The translations under genes and the position numbers were made by a program. The notes under the pieces were generated by a model. That model did not search any database and was not told where the DNA came from. It saw only the letters and a program-made list of their open reading frames with translations. A stretch of 64,000 nucleotides of DNA. It comes from Omphiscola glabra. Lineage: Eukaryota > Mollusca > Gastropoda > Lymnaeidae. The stretch covers positions 248,001 to 312,000 of the forward strand of contig OZ024794.1 in the NCBI GenBank assembly GCA_964017045.1, written 5' to 3'. Positions within the stretch are counted from its first letter, which is position 1. Each line of letters begins with the position of its first letter. This document shows positions 23,385 to 33,392 of the stretch, piece by piece.

Positions 23385-23583
23385 GGGTGGGGTGGCCTGA
23401 GGCAGTGGTACAGGTGGGGGTGGCCTGAGGCAGTGGTACAGGTGGGGGTGGCCTGAGGCAGTGGTACAGGTGGGGGTGGCCTGAGGCAGTGGTACAGGTG
23501 GGGGTGGCCTGAGGCAGTGGTACAGGTGGGGGTGGCCTGAGGCAGTGGTACAGGTGGGGGTGGCATGAGGCAGTGGTACAGTG
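23385..23583. repeat. 28-bp G-rich minisatellite, 7 copies
   Basis: Nearly perfect units of ggcctgaggcagtggtacag followed by gtgggggt. Confidence 0.97.
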
Positions 23584-23844
23584 CTACGCATTGAATCAAT
23601 GTCGTCAATATAAAAATAAAATTTTAAAAAGAATGAAACAAAAAGGTAGGGAAAGTAAATGGTGGACGCGTTAATTCTAAGTTGAAAGTAAATCTACTTT
23701 AACGCTAAGGCTTTTTCAACGTCCCATTATTTTTACATTAAAGAACTATTACCCAAACTGTGTAGTAATTCTTCATAAAAATTAAATTTCTAAGAAAAAT
23801 AACAGTTATGTTGAACTACTCCATAATCAGTTCATTGAAACCAA
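23584..23844. other. Unique AT-rich DNA
   Basis: No feature seen. Confidence 0.5.
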
Positions 23845-24085
23845 ACTGTACCAATGCCAACATCACTGAGATCTACAGCGAGTTGAAATAAAATGACACC
23901 AATGCCAACATCACTTACATCTACAGCTAATTCTAATTGAAATAAAATGACACCAATGCCAACATCACTGACATCTACAGCGAGTTGAAATAAAATGACA
24001 CCAATGCCAACATCACTGACATCTACAGCGAGTTGAAATAAAATGACACCAATGCCAACATCACTGAGATCTACAGCTCTAATGG
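23845..24085. repeat. 48-bp minisatellite, 5 copies
   Basis: Units begin gacaccaatgccaacatcac; the second copy has a small insertion. Confidence 0.93.
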
Positions 24086-24459
24086 GAACATGAGCTGGCG
24101 TGAAAAGTTTGTATGCTTTCGAATGATTCTCGATAATATTAAGATCTTGCGATTTTGTAATATTGTAAAATTGTGATATTGTGCCGAAAATCTGAATTAC
24201 TTAGTTTTCTTGTCTAATTCTCCATGGTGAAATAGTGCAGGAAATGGGTGACGTAACGGAAACATTCATATAGAAACAATCATATAGAAACAATCATATA
24301 CTCTCCTCGTAATGATTCTTTCTTTTCTTAATACTTATATTTAAAATATTTCAAAATAATGTGTCCGTTAAAATTTTATTTTTCACAGTAATGACACATA
24401 CATTCTTTGACTTCCTATGATCTCTTGGAAAAAACACGTTGTTTTGGAAAAACCCAACA
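24086..24459. other. Unique intron DNA
   Basis: Only a short catatagaaacaat triplication at 24270-24300 is seen. Confidence 0.5.
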
Positions 24460-25147
24460 TTCGGTAATACTATAGCATTCAAGGCAATACTATAGCATTC
24501 ATGGCAATACTATAGCATTCGTGGCAATACTATAGCATTCATTGCAATACTATAGCATTCATAGCAATACTATATCATTCATGGCAATACTATAGCATTC
24601 ATGGCAATACTATAGCATTCATGGCAATACTATAGCATTCATGTCAATACTATAGCATTCATGGCAATACTATAGCATTCATGGCAATACTATAGCATTC
24701 ATGTCAATACTATAGCATTCATGGCAATACTATAGCATTCATGGCAATACTATAGCATTCATAGCAATACTATATCATTCATGGCAATACTATAGCATTC
24801 ATGGCAATACTATGGCATTCATGGCAATACTATAGCATTCATGTCAATACTATAGCATTCATGGCAATACTATAGCATTCATGGCAATACTATGGCATTC
24901 ATGGCAATACTATAGCATTCATGGCAATACTATGGCATTCATGGCAATACTATGGCATTCATGGCAATACTATGGCATTCATGGCAATACTATAGCATTC
25001 ATGGCAATACTATGGCATTCATGGCAATACTATAGCATTCATGGCAATACTATAGCATTCATGGCAATACTATAGCATTCATGGCAATACTATGGCATTC
25101 ATGGCAATACTATAGCATTCATGGCAATACTATGGCATTCATGGCAA
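24460..25147. repeat. 20-bp minisatellite, about 34 copies
   Basis: tatagcattcatggcaatac repeated without indels. A variant tatggcattc is confined to the right half (from 24881), indicating local spread of one variant. Confidence 0.98.
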
Positions 25148-25305
25148 ACTTCAAACACATTTTAAATTGTTTTCTATTTCTTGCTGTTTATTCTTATTCT
25201 ACGATCTCGTGATAATACGATATAATTTAAGTCCTAACTTTGAACTCAACTTCATAAAAGACCAAAGTACTAGGGGTCGCAATCCTGGATCCCGAATTTC
25301 GAAAA

Positions 25306-26620
25306 ATTCTAGAACACATCATCTGTCGTCACATCATGAACCACCTTGAACACTACACCATTTTGACCACTCTAAGCCACGGTTTCCGCTCTGTATACTC
25401 CACAGAAACTCAATTAATCATCACCACCAATGACCTCCTTGCCTCCTATGACAAAGGTAACCAGATCGACATGGCAATTCTCGACTTCTCCAAGGCCTTC
25501 GACACTGTTCCACACAGCCTTCTTCTGCACAAACTCCACCACTACGGCATTACCGGCAACCTTCACTCCTGGCTCTCAACATTTCTAACAAAACGGACCA
25601 TGCAAGTAGTGGTAGATGGCGTCCGATCAGGCAAAGCCACCGTAGACTCAGGAGTTCCTCAAGGCACAGTACTGGGCCCCCTTCTCTTTCTCTGTCACAT
25701 AAACGACCTCCCTGATACTGTAAAATCTCAAGTGAGGCTGTTTGCAGATGACTGTCTTGTCTACAGAGAGATAATCGACTACGATGACCACAACCAACTT
25801 CTTGCAGATTTGGAGTGCCTTATGAATTGGGCAGACAAATGGGGCATGAAATTTAATGAAACCAAATGCTACATAATGAGCATCTCAAAAAAAAACCCAT
25901 CAAGCTATATGTACACCCTAAATAGGACAATCCTTCAACAAGTAACAAACAATCCATACCTTGGAATTCTCTTCTCAAATAACCTTAAATGGTCACCCCA
26001 TATAAACAACATTTCAAAAAAAAGCAAACTCCACACTAGGTTTTATTAGAAGAAATCTGCGCCACTGCCCAACATCCTGCAAACGAAATGCCTATCTTGC
26101 ACTCGTTCGTCCGATACTAGGATATGGTGCAATCATCTGGGACCCATACCTCAAGCAAGATGTGGACAAATTGGAGCGAATCCAACGTAACGCAATGCGC
26201 TTCATAGCACGTGACTACAAAACCACCACTCCTGGCTACGTCACTGGCCTTTTAAACAGATTTGACATCCCCACTCTCAAGGACAGACGAGAAAAGATCC
26301 GCCTAACATTCTTATATAAAGTGGTCATATGGCTAATGCCGGCCATCCGAGCAAACAATTATCTCACCCCACAGAAGCCAGGCCGATTGATTAGAGCCAA
26401 ACAGTCACTTAACACTGACTTAACCTCTGACAACCCCATGAGAAATTACACCCGAAACAATAACAAATGCTTCACTGTTCCTCAGAGTAACACAGTGCAA
26501 CATAAGCAGTCATTCTTTCCACGCACCATAATCGCTTGGAACAACCTGGACAATACCGCCGTGAACTCGACAACGATCGAAAGCTTCAAGGCCGCCCTGG
26601 CATCTGCTAGGAGCCGTTAG
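25306..26620 (+). pseudogene. LINE reverse transcriptase with one frameshift
   Basis: The frame opens with ILEHIICRHIMNHLEHYTIL and continues through DFSKAFDTV, SGVPQGTVLGPLLF and LFADDCLVY (RT palm motifs; FADD at about 25742). It breaks after NISKK at a run of eight A (about 26022-26029): the +1 frame then gives NSTLGFIRRNLRHC, ALVRPILGYG, WDPYLKQDVDKLERIQRNA and so on to TAG at 26618-26620. Apart from this single shift, the RT and C-terminal segment are intact, so the copy looks young, or the shift may be a homopolymer error. N-terminal endonuclease is absent. Confidence 0.85.
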
Positions 26621-26716
26621 ATTGGCAACATCGCTTCCCTAACCGTTGCACATATGCCAGTTTATGGATGCAGCAACGTACCGAACCAGAACCGGACCAT
26701 AATTGATGCTCGAAAA
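25306..26716 (+). mobile_element. LINE (CR1/L2-like) nested in the hAT element
   Basis: A 5'-truncated non-LTR retrotransposon sits just inside the left hAT end. A 7-bp word, tcgaaaa, stands at 25299-25305 and again at 26710-26716, a likely target-site duplication. Between them is the reverse transcriptase region and a short 3' UTR. The site without the insert would read on from the hAT end into ataccggg, the same order as at the right hAT end. Confidence 0.75.
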
Positions 26717-27299
26717 TACCGGGATTGGATTTATGAAAATGTTATTTTCAAATCTTTTTATTGTTTTTCTTATTTAACATTTTTAGTTAAAGCAAGACAT
26801 AAGGATAATTTATGAGATGTGCAAATCCATCACACCACGTGTCTCAAGTTCAAAGAGAGCCGACCGACGGGCTAGATCTGTGTACTCTTATTTGTCAAGA
26901 ATCATGACGTTGTGATTAGCTTTGTTTTTTCATCGTTCGTATGTAGTGTGTAAGTGCAGACGAGTCGCGACCTGAAAGTACAGGACTGGTAGGTAAATGT
27001 CTTCATATTATTGCCAAATAAATTATTTGTATAGTCGAATGAAGGTCGAATGTTGACTTACATAAAGAGTTTGTATGGAAATAATAACACGTTGCACTCA
27101 AATCAGGGGGTTAACTTTTAATTTAAAAAACACTTTTTGATTGCTTGATTTCTTTTAATTATGCCAAAAAACAAAACATAAAAAAATATGAGTAAATCCG
27201 TATTTTGATAATTCAGTACCTTGAGTTTAAGACACAGAAAAATAATGTTACTTCTATTTTGTGATAACAAATATTAATAATTTACATTTAACTCATAAT

Positions 27300-27886
27300 T
27301 GATTTTCGATCAATTTTGTCTCAGGCTGAGTTTCCCAGTTTGTCTGTAACGTATGAAGCCACAATTTACATGACGGAATGTCCCAGTTGGTCTATACCGT
27401 ACTTAGTCAAACATTTACATGACAATTTAAAAAAAAATTTAAACAGTTTTACACTTCAAACCAATTCGATTGAATTAAATATTTTTTTAAATGATTTATT
27501 TTCCCAGGTTGATAGAAAGGAATGGGGGACCATGAAAAAAAAAAAAAAAAAAATTTGAAAAGCATATGAAACTATCGAATTCCTCGTTGTAAATATTTTT
27601 GAACGATGAAATTGAACATCTTGGATCTGAGCATGATGGACTTTATGTACACTGCCGCTTAAGAGACAATTAGGAATTGAAATACAAAAGAAACTTCAGG
27701 CTTAGGATAATACTTCTATACCAATGGATGGAGACATTGATACATTGGTAAAAATAGAAATGGCTTTATTTGAGAAAGGCGGTTCAAGAGGAAAATATCT
27801 AAAAATTGCTATTTCTCCGACCACTGTGGATTCTGAGCGGGTGTTCTCTTCATCAGGTTACGTTTATACCATTAGCGGTCATAGTT
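27300..27886 (+). pseudogene. hAT transposase remnant (C-terminal dimerisation domain)
   Basis: At about 27758-27886 a plus frame reads LFEKGGSRGKYLKIAISPTT, then VDSERVFSSSGYVYT, followed soon by a stop. This is the conserved hATC segment (P-x-S-x-SERVFSxAG). Upstream, 27316-27558 is an open frame of 80 codons ending in a poly-A-coded lysine run, with no motif I can name. The BED finger and catalytic core are not recognisable. Confidence 0.7.
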
Positions 27887-28469
27887 AAGTGATCAAACAT
27901 TTGACACGTTGTCATTTTACGATCTCGTTATTTAAATTTGACCAAAGATTAAAACAACACCAATTATTTTAATATTTGATTAATAAAACTATTTCCATTA
28001 AAAAGTTATTTATTTTTTTTTCATTTGATTAAAGTCTGAAGATAAACATGTGTGTTTTTGTTAAAAAATTATAAAAATCAAAATGTGATATTTGTTCTGA
28101 ATGTTTTTATTTCATTGATAAATCCTCAACTATAATCTCGAATCTCGACTAACAATTCTCTAAATATCGAAAATATCGAAAATACCGGGATTCCGGTATT
28201 CGTAAACTTCAATATCGAAAATACCGGTTTTGGCGAAAAGGACCGGTTTTGCGACCCCTACAAAGTAGCTAGACTGCAGTGCCGTCCTGGTTTGGACAAA
28301 GGCACAAGAACTTTGTTACATGAATCAAACTGTCTGAATTTGGCCTATTTAACGCAACACATTTAGTTTTAGAGTTAGAATCTTTTCATTATGATTTAGC
28401 TTGTCATAGGAATTAATGTTTATATTAAAACTTTAAGACATAATGCAGAACTCTTCAAAGAGCTTCGGA

Positions 28470-28960
28470 CGCATGCATATATCTTTAAAAAGTTTAAGGG
28501 GTCTACGAAAGGCATGACCAAATACTGGTTCAAAAGGGCTTAATGCATCGATTTTTCAACGGTTCCTCTGGAGGGAACATTAGAATATTGATTCCTTTTT
28601 TCCCAGTATTTCTCCTTTTCTTGGCAAAACGTTCCCATACTGTTCTTTAACGTCTGGTGAAATCGCTCAAGTGCTCCCTGTGACTTAGGATATTATGCAT
28701 TCGACAAGCAGCTTGAAATTTCTAGTTGGTTCATCACTTGTTTAAAAAGTCCAGCCTTGAAGTTGGTTCCTTGGTGAGACCGTACAGAAATCGAAAGCCC
28801 AATCAATGTACAAACTTTGTCAAAGCTTTGACTGTCTTAGGAGTTTTGGTATTGCGAAGAGAAATAGCTACTGAAAAAGTAGGGATGCACACATGATTGT
28901 CAGCAAGTATTGGTGATCTGATTTTGTCTTTGGAACGACTTCTGGAAAAAAATTGCTCTT
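28470..28960 (-). pseudogene. Ty3/gypsy integrase remnant
   Basis: Read on the minus strand, QGALERFHQTLKNSMGTFCQ (about 28685-28625) is the conserved C-terminal part of gypsy integrase catalytic cores. Further on, SPFEPVFGHAFRRPLKLFK (about 28540-28483) matches the region after the core. Several stops and shifts lie between and upstream, so the copy is dead. No LTR or other pol domains are attached. Confidence 0.8.
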
Positions 28961-28989
28961 TGCGATGAACACCTACACATATATCAATA

Positions 28990-29400
28990 AACTCAAGAAC
29001 CTAGTCTTGATGGAGACGTTCAAAAGTTTTGTCGTGTAGACATACGGACACATTGATTATCTTGGCGCAGATGATGTGCATACGGCAGTCGTGTTGGCTG
29101 ACGACTTCACAATCTCGCATCAATTCTCAACACAAAACACACGCCCCACAAATCAACATTATCAACAGTATCAACATTATCAACTTATCAACGTTATCAA
29201 CATTATCAACGTATCAACGTTTAGCAAGACTCAAAAAAAGATAATAAAGTTCTGGCAGAAGAGAATCAAGCCCAAAAGACATCGGCGCCCATTGTTAATA
29301 GGAAGGTCGTAAGCGGGATGACTGTTGGACATTCATGAAGAAAAATGAGAAGACCACGCATTCTGGGTAACCACCAAGAATCTCCGCTGTGCGCTGCTTC
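28990..29400 (+). pseudogene. Ty3/gypsy gag remnant, opposite orientation
   Basis: A plus frame near 28990-29125 reads LKNLVLMETFKSFVV, then a stop, then YLGADDVHTAVVLADDFTIS, resembling the SCAN-like capsid region of gypsy Gag proteins found in invertebrates. Near 29317 RDDCWTFMKKNEK resembles the region of the Gag zinc knuckle. An (atcaac)n-like stretch (29150-29220) has expanded inside it. It points away from the neighbouring integrase remnant on the other strand. Confidence 0.6.
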
Positions 29401-29599
29401 ATACATTAAATGTATCTTTTTTTTTTTTGCAATTAGTCCGATCAGAAAAACATCTTTGACTTGTCTTATTAATCAATCAGAATGGCAACCTTCAGTTGAT
29501 TTTTCATAAATCAGTCCATCTGGAAAAACCATCTTTTACTTGTAATTAATAAATTCATTCTTGCAACCCTAACCTTAAGCTAACAATTAATAAATCAAC

Positions 29600-30490
29600 A
29601 TGTGTAAGTCCACCACATGGCTACCTACCTTTGACTTGTAAGTCATCCACATGGCTACCCATCTTTGACTTGTAAGTCATCCACATGGCTACCTACCTTT
29701 GACTTATACGTCATCCACATGGCTACCCATCTTTGACTTGTAAGTCATCCACATGGCTACCTACCTTTGACTTATACGTCATCCACATGGCTACCCATCT
29801 TTGACTTGTAAGTCATCCACATGGCTACCTACCTTTGACTTATACGTCATCCACATGGCTACCCATCTTTGACTTGTAAGTCATCCACATGGCTACCTAC
29901 CTTTGACTTATACTTCATCCACATGGCTACCCATCTTTGACTTGTAAGTCATCCACATGGCTACCTACCTTTGACTTATACGTCATCCACATGGCTACCC
30001 ATCTTTGACTTGTAAGTCATCCACATGGCTACCTACCTTTGACTTATACTTCATCCACATGGCTACCCATCTTTGACTTGTAAGTCATCCACATGGCTAC
30101 CTACCTTTGACTTATACGTCATCCACATGGCTACCCATCTTTGACTTGTAAGTCATCCACATGGCTACCTACCTTTGACTTATACGTCATCCACATGGCT
30201 TCCCATCTTTGACTTGTAAGTCATCCACATGGCTACCTACCTTTGACTTATACGTCATCCACATGGCTACCCATCTTTGACTTGTAAGTCATCCACATGG
30301 CTACCTACTTTTGACTTGTAAGTCATCCACATGGTTCCCACCTTTTACTTGTAAGTCATCCACATGGCTACTCACCTTTGACTTGTAAATCCACAACATA
30401 GCTACCCACCTTTGACTTGTAAGTCATCCACATGGCTACCCACCTTTGACTTGTAAGTCATACACATGGCTACTCACCTTTGACTTGTAA
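29600..30490. repeat. 34-bp minisatellite built on an exon end and 5' splice site, about 26 copies
   Basis: Units carry catggctacctacctttgac and ttgtaagtcatcc. On the minus strand each unit is GACTTACAAGTCAAAG (exon-like 16 nt) followed by GTNGGTAGCC (donor-like). The first unit is the real end of the Ig exon at 30478. In the middle, units alternate in pairs (68 bp): one with GTAGGT, the other with ATGGGT, which has no GT. Confidence 0.97.
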
Positions 30491-30691
30491 GTCGACAACA
30501 TGACGTAATATCTTCTTGCTGACGCTGACCTGACATTCATACTTCCCAGCGTCATCGGTTGAGACTCCCTGGATGAGGAGGTCCCACTGATTATCCGACA
30601 TGCCCCGATCTACTGTGATCCTAGGGTCATCAATCCACGTCCGTGTTCCAATTGTCAGTGGGTTCTTGGCTGTTACCCTGCGCCACACAAC
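30478..30691 (-). CDS. Ig-gene exon, second half of Ig domain 1
   Basis: This 214-nt exon enters in phase 0 after cgtccaccag and leaves in phase 1 at AAAG|GTGAGT. It encodes the core tryptophan (VVWRRV), the DPR-type segment NPLTIGTRTW, a strand ending WDLLIQGV, and DDAGKYECQV with the second domain cysteine. It ends DLQVK. The last 16 nt of the exon plus the donor and first intron bases are the first unit of the 34-bp array running from here down to about 29600, so the array and the coding sequence overlap. A 12-bp array begins about 17 nt beyond the acceptor. Confidence 0.9.
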
Positions 30692-30699
30692 CTGGTGGA

Positions 30700-30815
30700 C
30701 GATATACTAAACCATATACTGCACCATATACAGCACCATGTACTACACCATATACTACAACATATACTACACCATATACTACACCATATAATTCACCATA
30801 TTACATACAAACGTC
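30700..30815. repeat. 12-bp array at the Ig exon acceptor
   Basis: About 8 units of accatatactac, starting some 17 nt upstream of the acceptor at 30692. Confidence 0.9.
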
Positions 30816-30934
30816 TACTTCATAAAACAATATATAACATACAAACTGGTGTTCGGCCTGGTACATGCTATGTAAACCTACTACACATGACATGTGTGGA
30901 GGCACTAAGTTCTGTAGGCTTTTTGGTTTCCTAC

Positions 30935-31592
30935 ACACTAGTCACAGACAACACACTAGTCACAGACAACACACTAGTCACAGACAACACACTAGTCACA
31001 GACAACACACTAGTCAAAGACAGCACACTGGTCACAGAAAACACACTAGTCACAAACAACACACCAGTCACAGACAACACACTAGTCACAGACAACACAC
31101 TAGTCACAGACAACACACTAGTCAAAGACAGCACACTAGTCACAGACAACACACTAGTCACAGACAACACACTAGTCACAGACAACACACCAGTCACAGA
31201 CTACACACTAGTCACAGACAACACACTAGTCACAGACTACACACTAGTCACAGACTACACACTAGTCACAGACAACACACTAGTCACAGACAACACACTA
31301 GTCACAGACAACACACTAGTCACAGAAAACACACTAGTCACAGAAAACACACTAGTCACAGACAACACATTAGTCACTGACAACACACTAGTCACAGACA
31401 ACACACCAGTCACAGACTACACACTAGTCACAGACAACACACTAATCACAGACAACACACTAGTCACAGACAACAGACTAGTCACAGACAACACACTAGT
31501 CACAGACAACACCAGTCACAGACTACACACTAGTCACAGACTACACACTAGTCACAGACAACACACTAGTCACAGACAACACAATTTTCTGG
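30935..31592. repeat. 18-bp minisatellite, about 36 copies
   Basis: Units are cacactagtcacagacaa. The long plus-strand frames (up to 316 codons) only repeat six residues and are artefacts. Confidence 0.98.
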
Positions 31593-31634
31593 CCTTTAGA
31601 AGGCTGATGTGTTTAAAAGATGCTTCCCATTTAT

Positions 31635-31795
31635 TTATTGTCTAGTTTCCCATGTCTTTATCACCTAGCTTCCCATGTATTTATTGTCCAGCTTCCCATT
31701 TATTTATTGTTTAGCTTCCCATTTATTTATTGTCTAGCTTCACATTTATTTATTACGTAGCTTCTCGTTATTTATTGCCTCATTTCACATGAATT
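31635..31795. repeat. 23-bp array, about 7 copies
   Basis: Units share agcttcccatttatttattg. Confidence 0.9.
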
Positions 31796-31854
31796 AGAAT
31801 CACACATCATCAAAATCATGTTCTGGAAATAAATGGCGCTATCATGAGAATGTA

Positions 31855-32052
31855 AGCACTGACATGTTACGACCGACATGTTACGACTGACATGCTACGA
31901 CCGACATGTTATGACTGACATGTTACGACCGACGTGTTACGACTGACATGTTATGACTGACATGTTACGACTGACATGTTATGACTGACATGTTATGACT
32001 GACATGGTACCACTGACATGTTACCACTGACATGTTGCGACTGAAATGTTAA
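31855..32052. repeat. 14-bp array, about 14 copies
   Basis: Units are acatgttacgactg with T/C changes. Confidence 0.93.
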
Positions 32053-32499
32053 ATTCATTGACTTGAAAAGTAGGTTCAGTGTCACGTTCACAAACAATAT
32101 CACAATCACATTATATGTCTCATAATATGTGATTGTGATGTTTTTCTATCATTCTCTCTATACAAGTCTGCAATGGCAATACTGTCTGTTTGTCATTTCC
32201 AAAAATCTAATCAGGCCAATCAAAACATTTCTCTACTATTTGTATGTAATCATAATCTCTTGCCAATAAAAATGTACACACCTGTTATAGTCGTGTGTTG
32301 AAGTCCCCATCCCCCTCCCCCATTAAAAGATACATACACAAAATGTAGTAAGACAATAACAACATACATACATTTTAGTGAGCTAATAACGACCTTCAAT
32401 AAGAGCTAGAAAAAGATTGCTGTGGACATTTATAAACAAGATTGTTGTGAACATTTATCAACAGTTTTAATTAAGTTGTTATTAGTTTTTAAAGTGGGT
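32053..32499. other. Unique intron DNA
   Basis: A short inverted pair (atatcacaatcacattat / ataatatgtgattgtgat, 32096-32140) could form a hairpin. Otherwise nothing is seen. Confidence 0.5.
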
Positions 32500-32895
32500 G
32501 TGCGGGTGTGGGTGGGTCTGAAAGTGGTGGGTTGGTGGGTGGGTCTGAAAGTGGTGGGTTGGTGGGTGGGTCTGAAAGTGGTGGGTTGGTGGGTGGGTCT
32601 GAAAGTTGTGGTTTGGTGGGTGGGTCTGAAAGTGGTGGGTTGGTGGGTGGGTCTGGAAGTGGTGGGTTGGTTAGTGGGTCTGAAAGTGGTGGGTTGGTGG
32701 GTGGGTCTGGAGGTGGTGGGTTGGTTGGTGGGTCTGAAAGTGGTGGGTTGGTGGGTGGGTCTGAAAGTGGTGGGTTGGTGGGTGGGTCTGAAAGTGGTGG
32801 GTTGGTGGGTGGGTCTGAAAGTGGTGGGTTGGTGGGTGGGTCTGAAAGTTGTGGGTTGGTGGGTGGGTCTGAAAGTTGTGGGCTGGTTTGGGTTT
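32500..32895. repeat. 27-bp G-rich minisatellite, about 14 copies
   Basis: Units are gggtctgaaagtggtgggtt plus ggtgggt. The plus strand is G-rich with several GGG runs per unit, and all six frames are open, giving spurious ORFs up to 183 codons. Confidence 0.98.
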
Positions 32896-32944
32896 GGCGG
32901 TGGGTGGAGGAGACACAAATAAAACTAGAACCATGCATTGCTCT

Positions 32945-33072
32945 CAGCACACATTCCCTATTTGAAATGTTTGGAAATTGATTGTTCTTACTACACATGA
33001 CATTTTTGAAATGTTTGGAAATTGATTGTTTGCAGTACACATGCCCTATTTGAAATGTTAGGAAATTGGTAA
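32945..33072. repeat. ~45-50-bp array, 3 copies
   Basis: Units contain tttgaaatgtttggaaattg. Confidence 0.85.
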
Positions 33073-33147
33073 AAAATTAAATTTGAAATTATGAATGTTT
33101 TAAAATAAAATATTTGTTTTTTTTAAAAAAGAAGTCGTTGAACTGAC

Positions 33148-33275
33148 CGTTCTCTCCCCTAGGTGTTTAACTGAGCAGTACAGTCTCGCTTTGTCTCCCT
33201 TTTTCTGGGTTATTTTAGTAGGCACAGCTTCAAACTCTGGAAGTCGAACCCGTACAGCAGGAAGCGCGATGCATG
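33148..33275 (-). CDS. Ig-gene exon, first half of Ig domain 1
   Basis: This 128-nt exon has a strong acceptor (tttgttttcccag) and the donor GTCAGT. It enters in phase 1 and leaves in phase 0. The peptide runs from CIALPAVRVRLPEFEAVP to KHLGERT and holds the first Ig cysteine in ARLYCSV. The residues around CIALPAV are hydrophobic and could be the end of a signal peptide whose start lies on an upstream exon. Reading the frame back through the acceptor meets a stop and no ATG, so this is not the first exon. It continues in frame into the exon at 30691, where the tryptophan VVWRRV follows directly. Confidence 0.85.
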
Positions 33276-33337
33276 CTGGGAAAACAAAAGAGATCACATG
33301 AAGAGATCACAGATATAATTCACAAATTACATATAGC

Positions 33338-33392
33338 ACATACATATGTATATATATATATATTAATATATATAAAGATATATATGCATGTA
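33338..33392. repeat. (TA)n-rich microsatellite
   Basis: Interrupted TA runs, about 60 nt upstream of the acceptor of the Ig exon at 33275. Confidence 0.85.

Larger units (their letters stand above)
25271..28260. mobile_element. hAT transposon with 8-bp target duplication
   Basis: The ends are inverted: TAGGGGTCGCAA at 25271 and TTGCGACCCCTA at 28249-28260. Flanking 8-mers are caaagtac (25263-25270) and caaagtag (28261-28268), a target duplication with one mismatch and of hAT length. The inside holds a nested LINE (about 25306-26716) and a hAT dimerisation-domain remnant near 27748-27886. Subterminal ataccggg/ccggtatt words occur on both sides. Stops and lost N-terminal parts indicate a dead copy. 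Confidence 0.85.
3053..33275 (-). other. Split gene for a two-Ig-domain, probably GPI-anchored surface protein (DPR/zig-8-like)
   Basis: Eight exons were assembled by hand on the minus strand: 33275-33148, 30691-30478, 22923-22888, 16875-16704, 5118-5000, 4658-4635, 3424-3377 and 3165-3053. Every junction is GT-AG, and the intron phases run 0, 1, 1, 2, 1, 1, 1 with no stop before the final TGA. The product of about 283 residues has two Ig domains with the full Cys-Trp-Cys pattern, a short stalk and a hydrophobic tail. The first domain contains LTIG and YECQV, and the second opens with PEILI and closes with DDSGLYTC, as in insect DPR and nematode zig-8 neuronal surface proteins; lachesin/IgLON relatives are the alternative. 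Introns range from 211 nt to 11.6 kb and are mostly repeats. By family, the protein would act in cell-cell recognition outside the cell. The start codon and signal peptide are not identified. Confidence 0.85.

Noticed and set aside
30695..31645. Thr-rich frame of 316 codons, resembling a mucin
   Set aside because: It is entirely the 18-bp and 12-bp arrays; other frames over the same DNA are also open.
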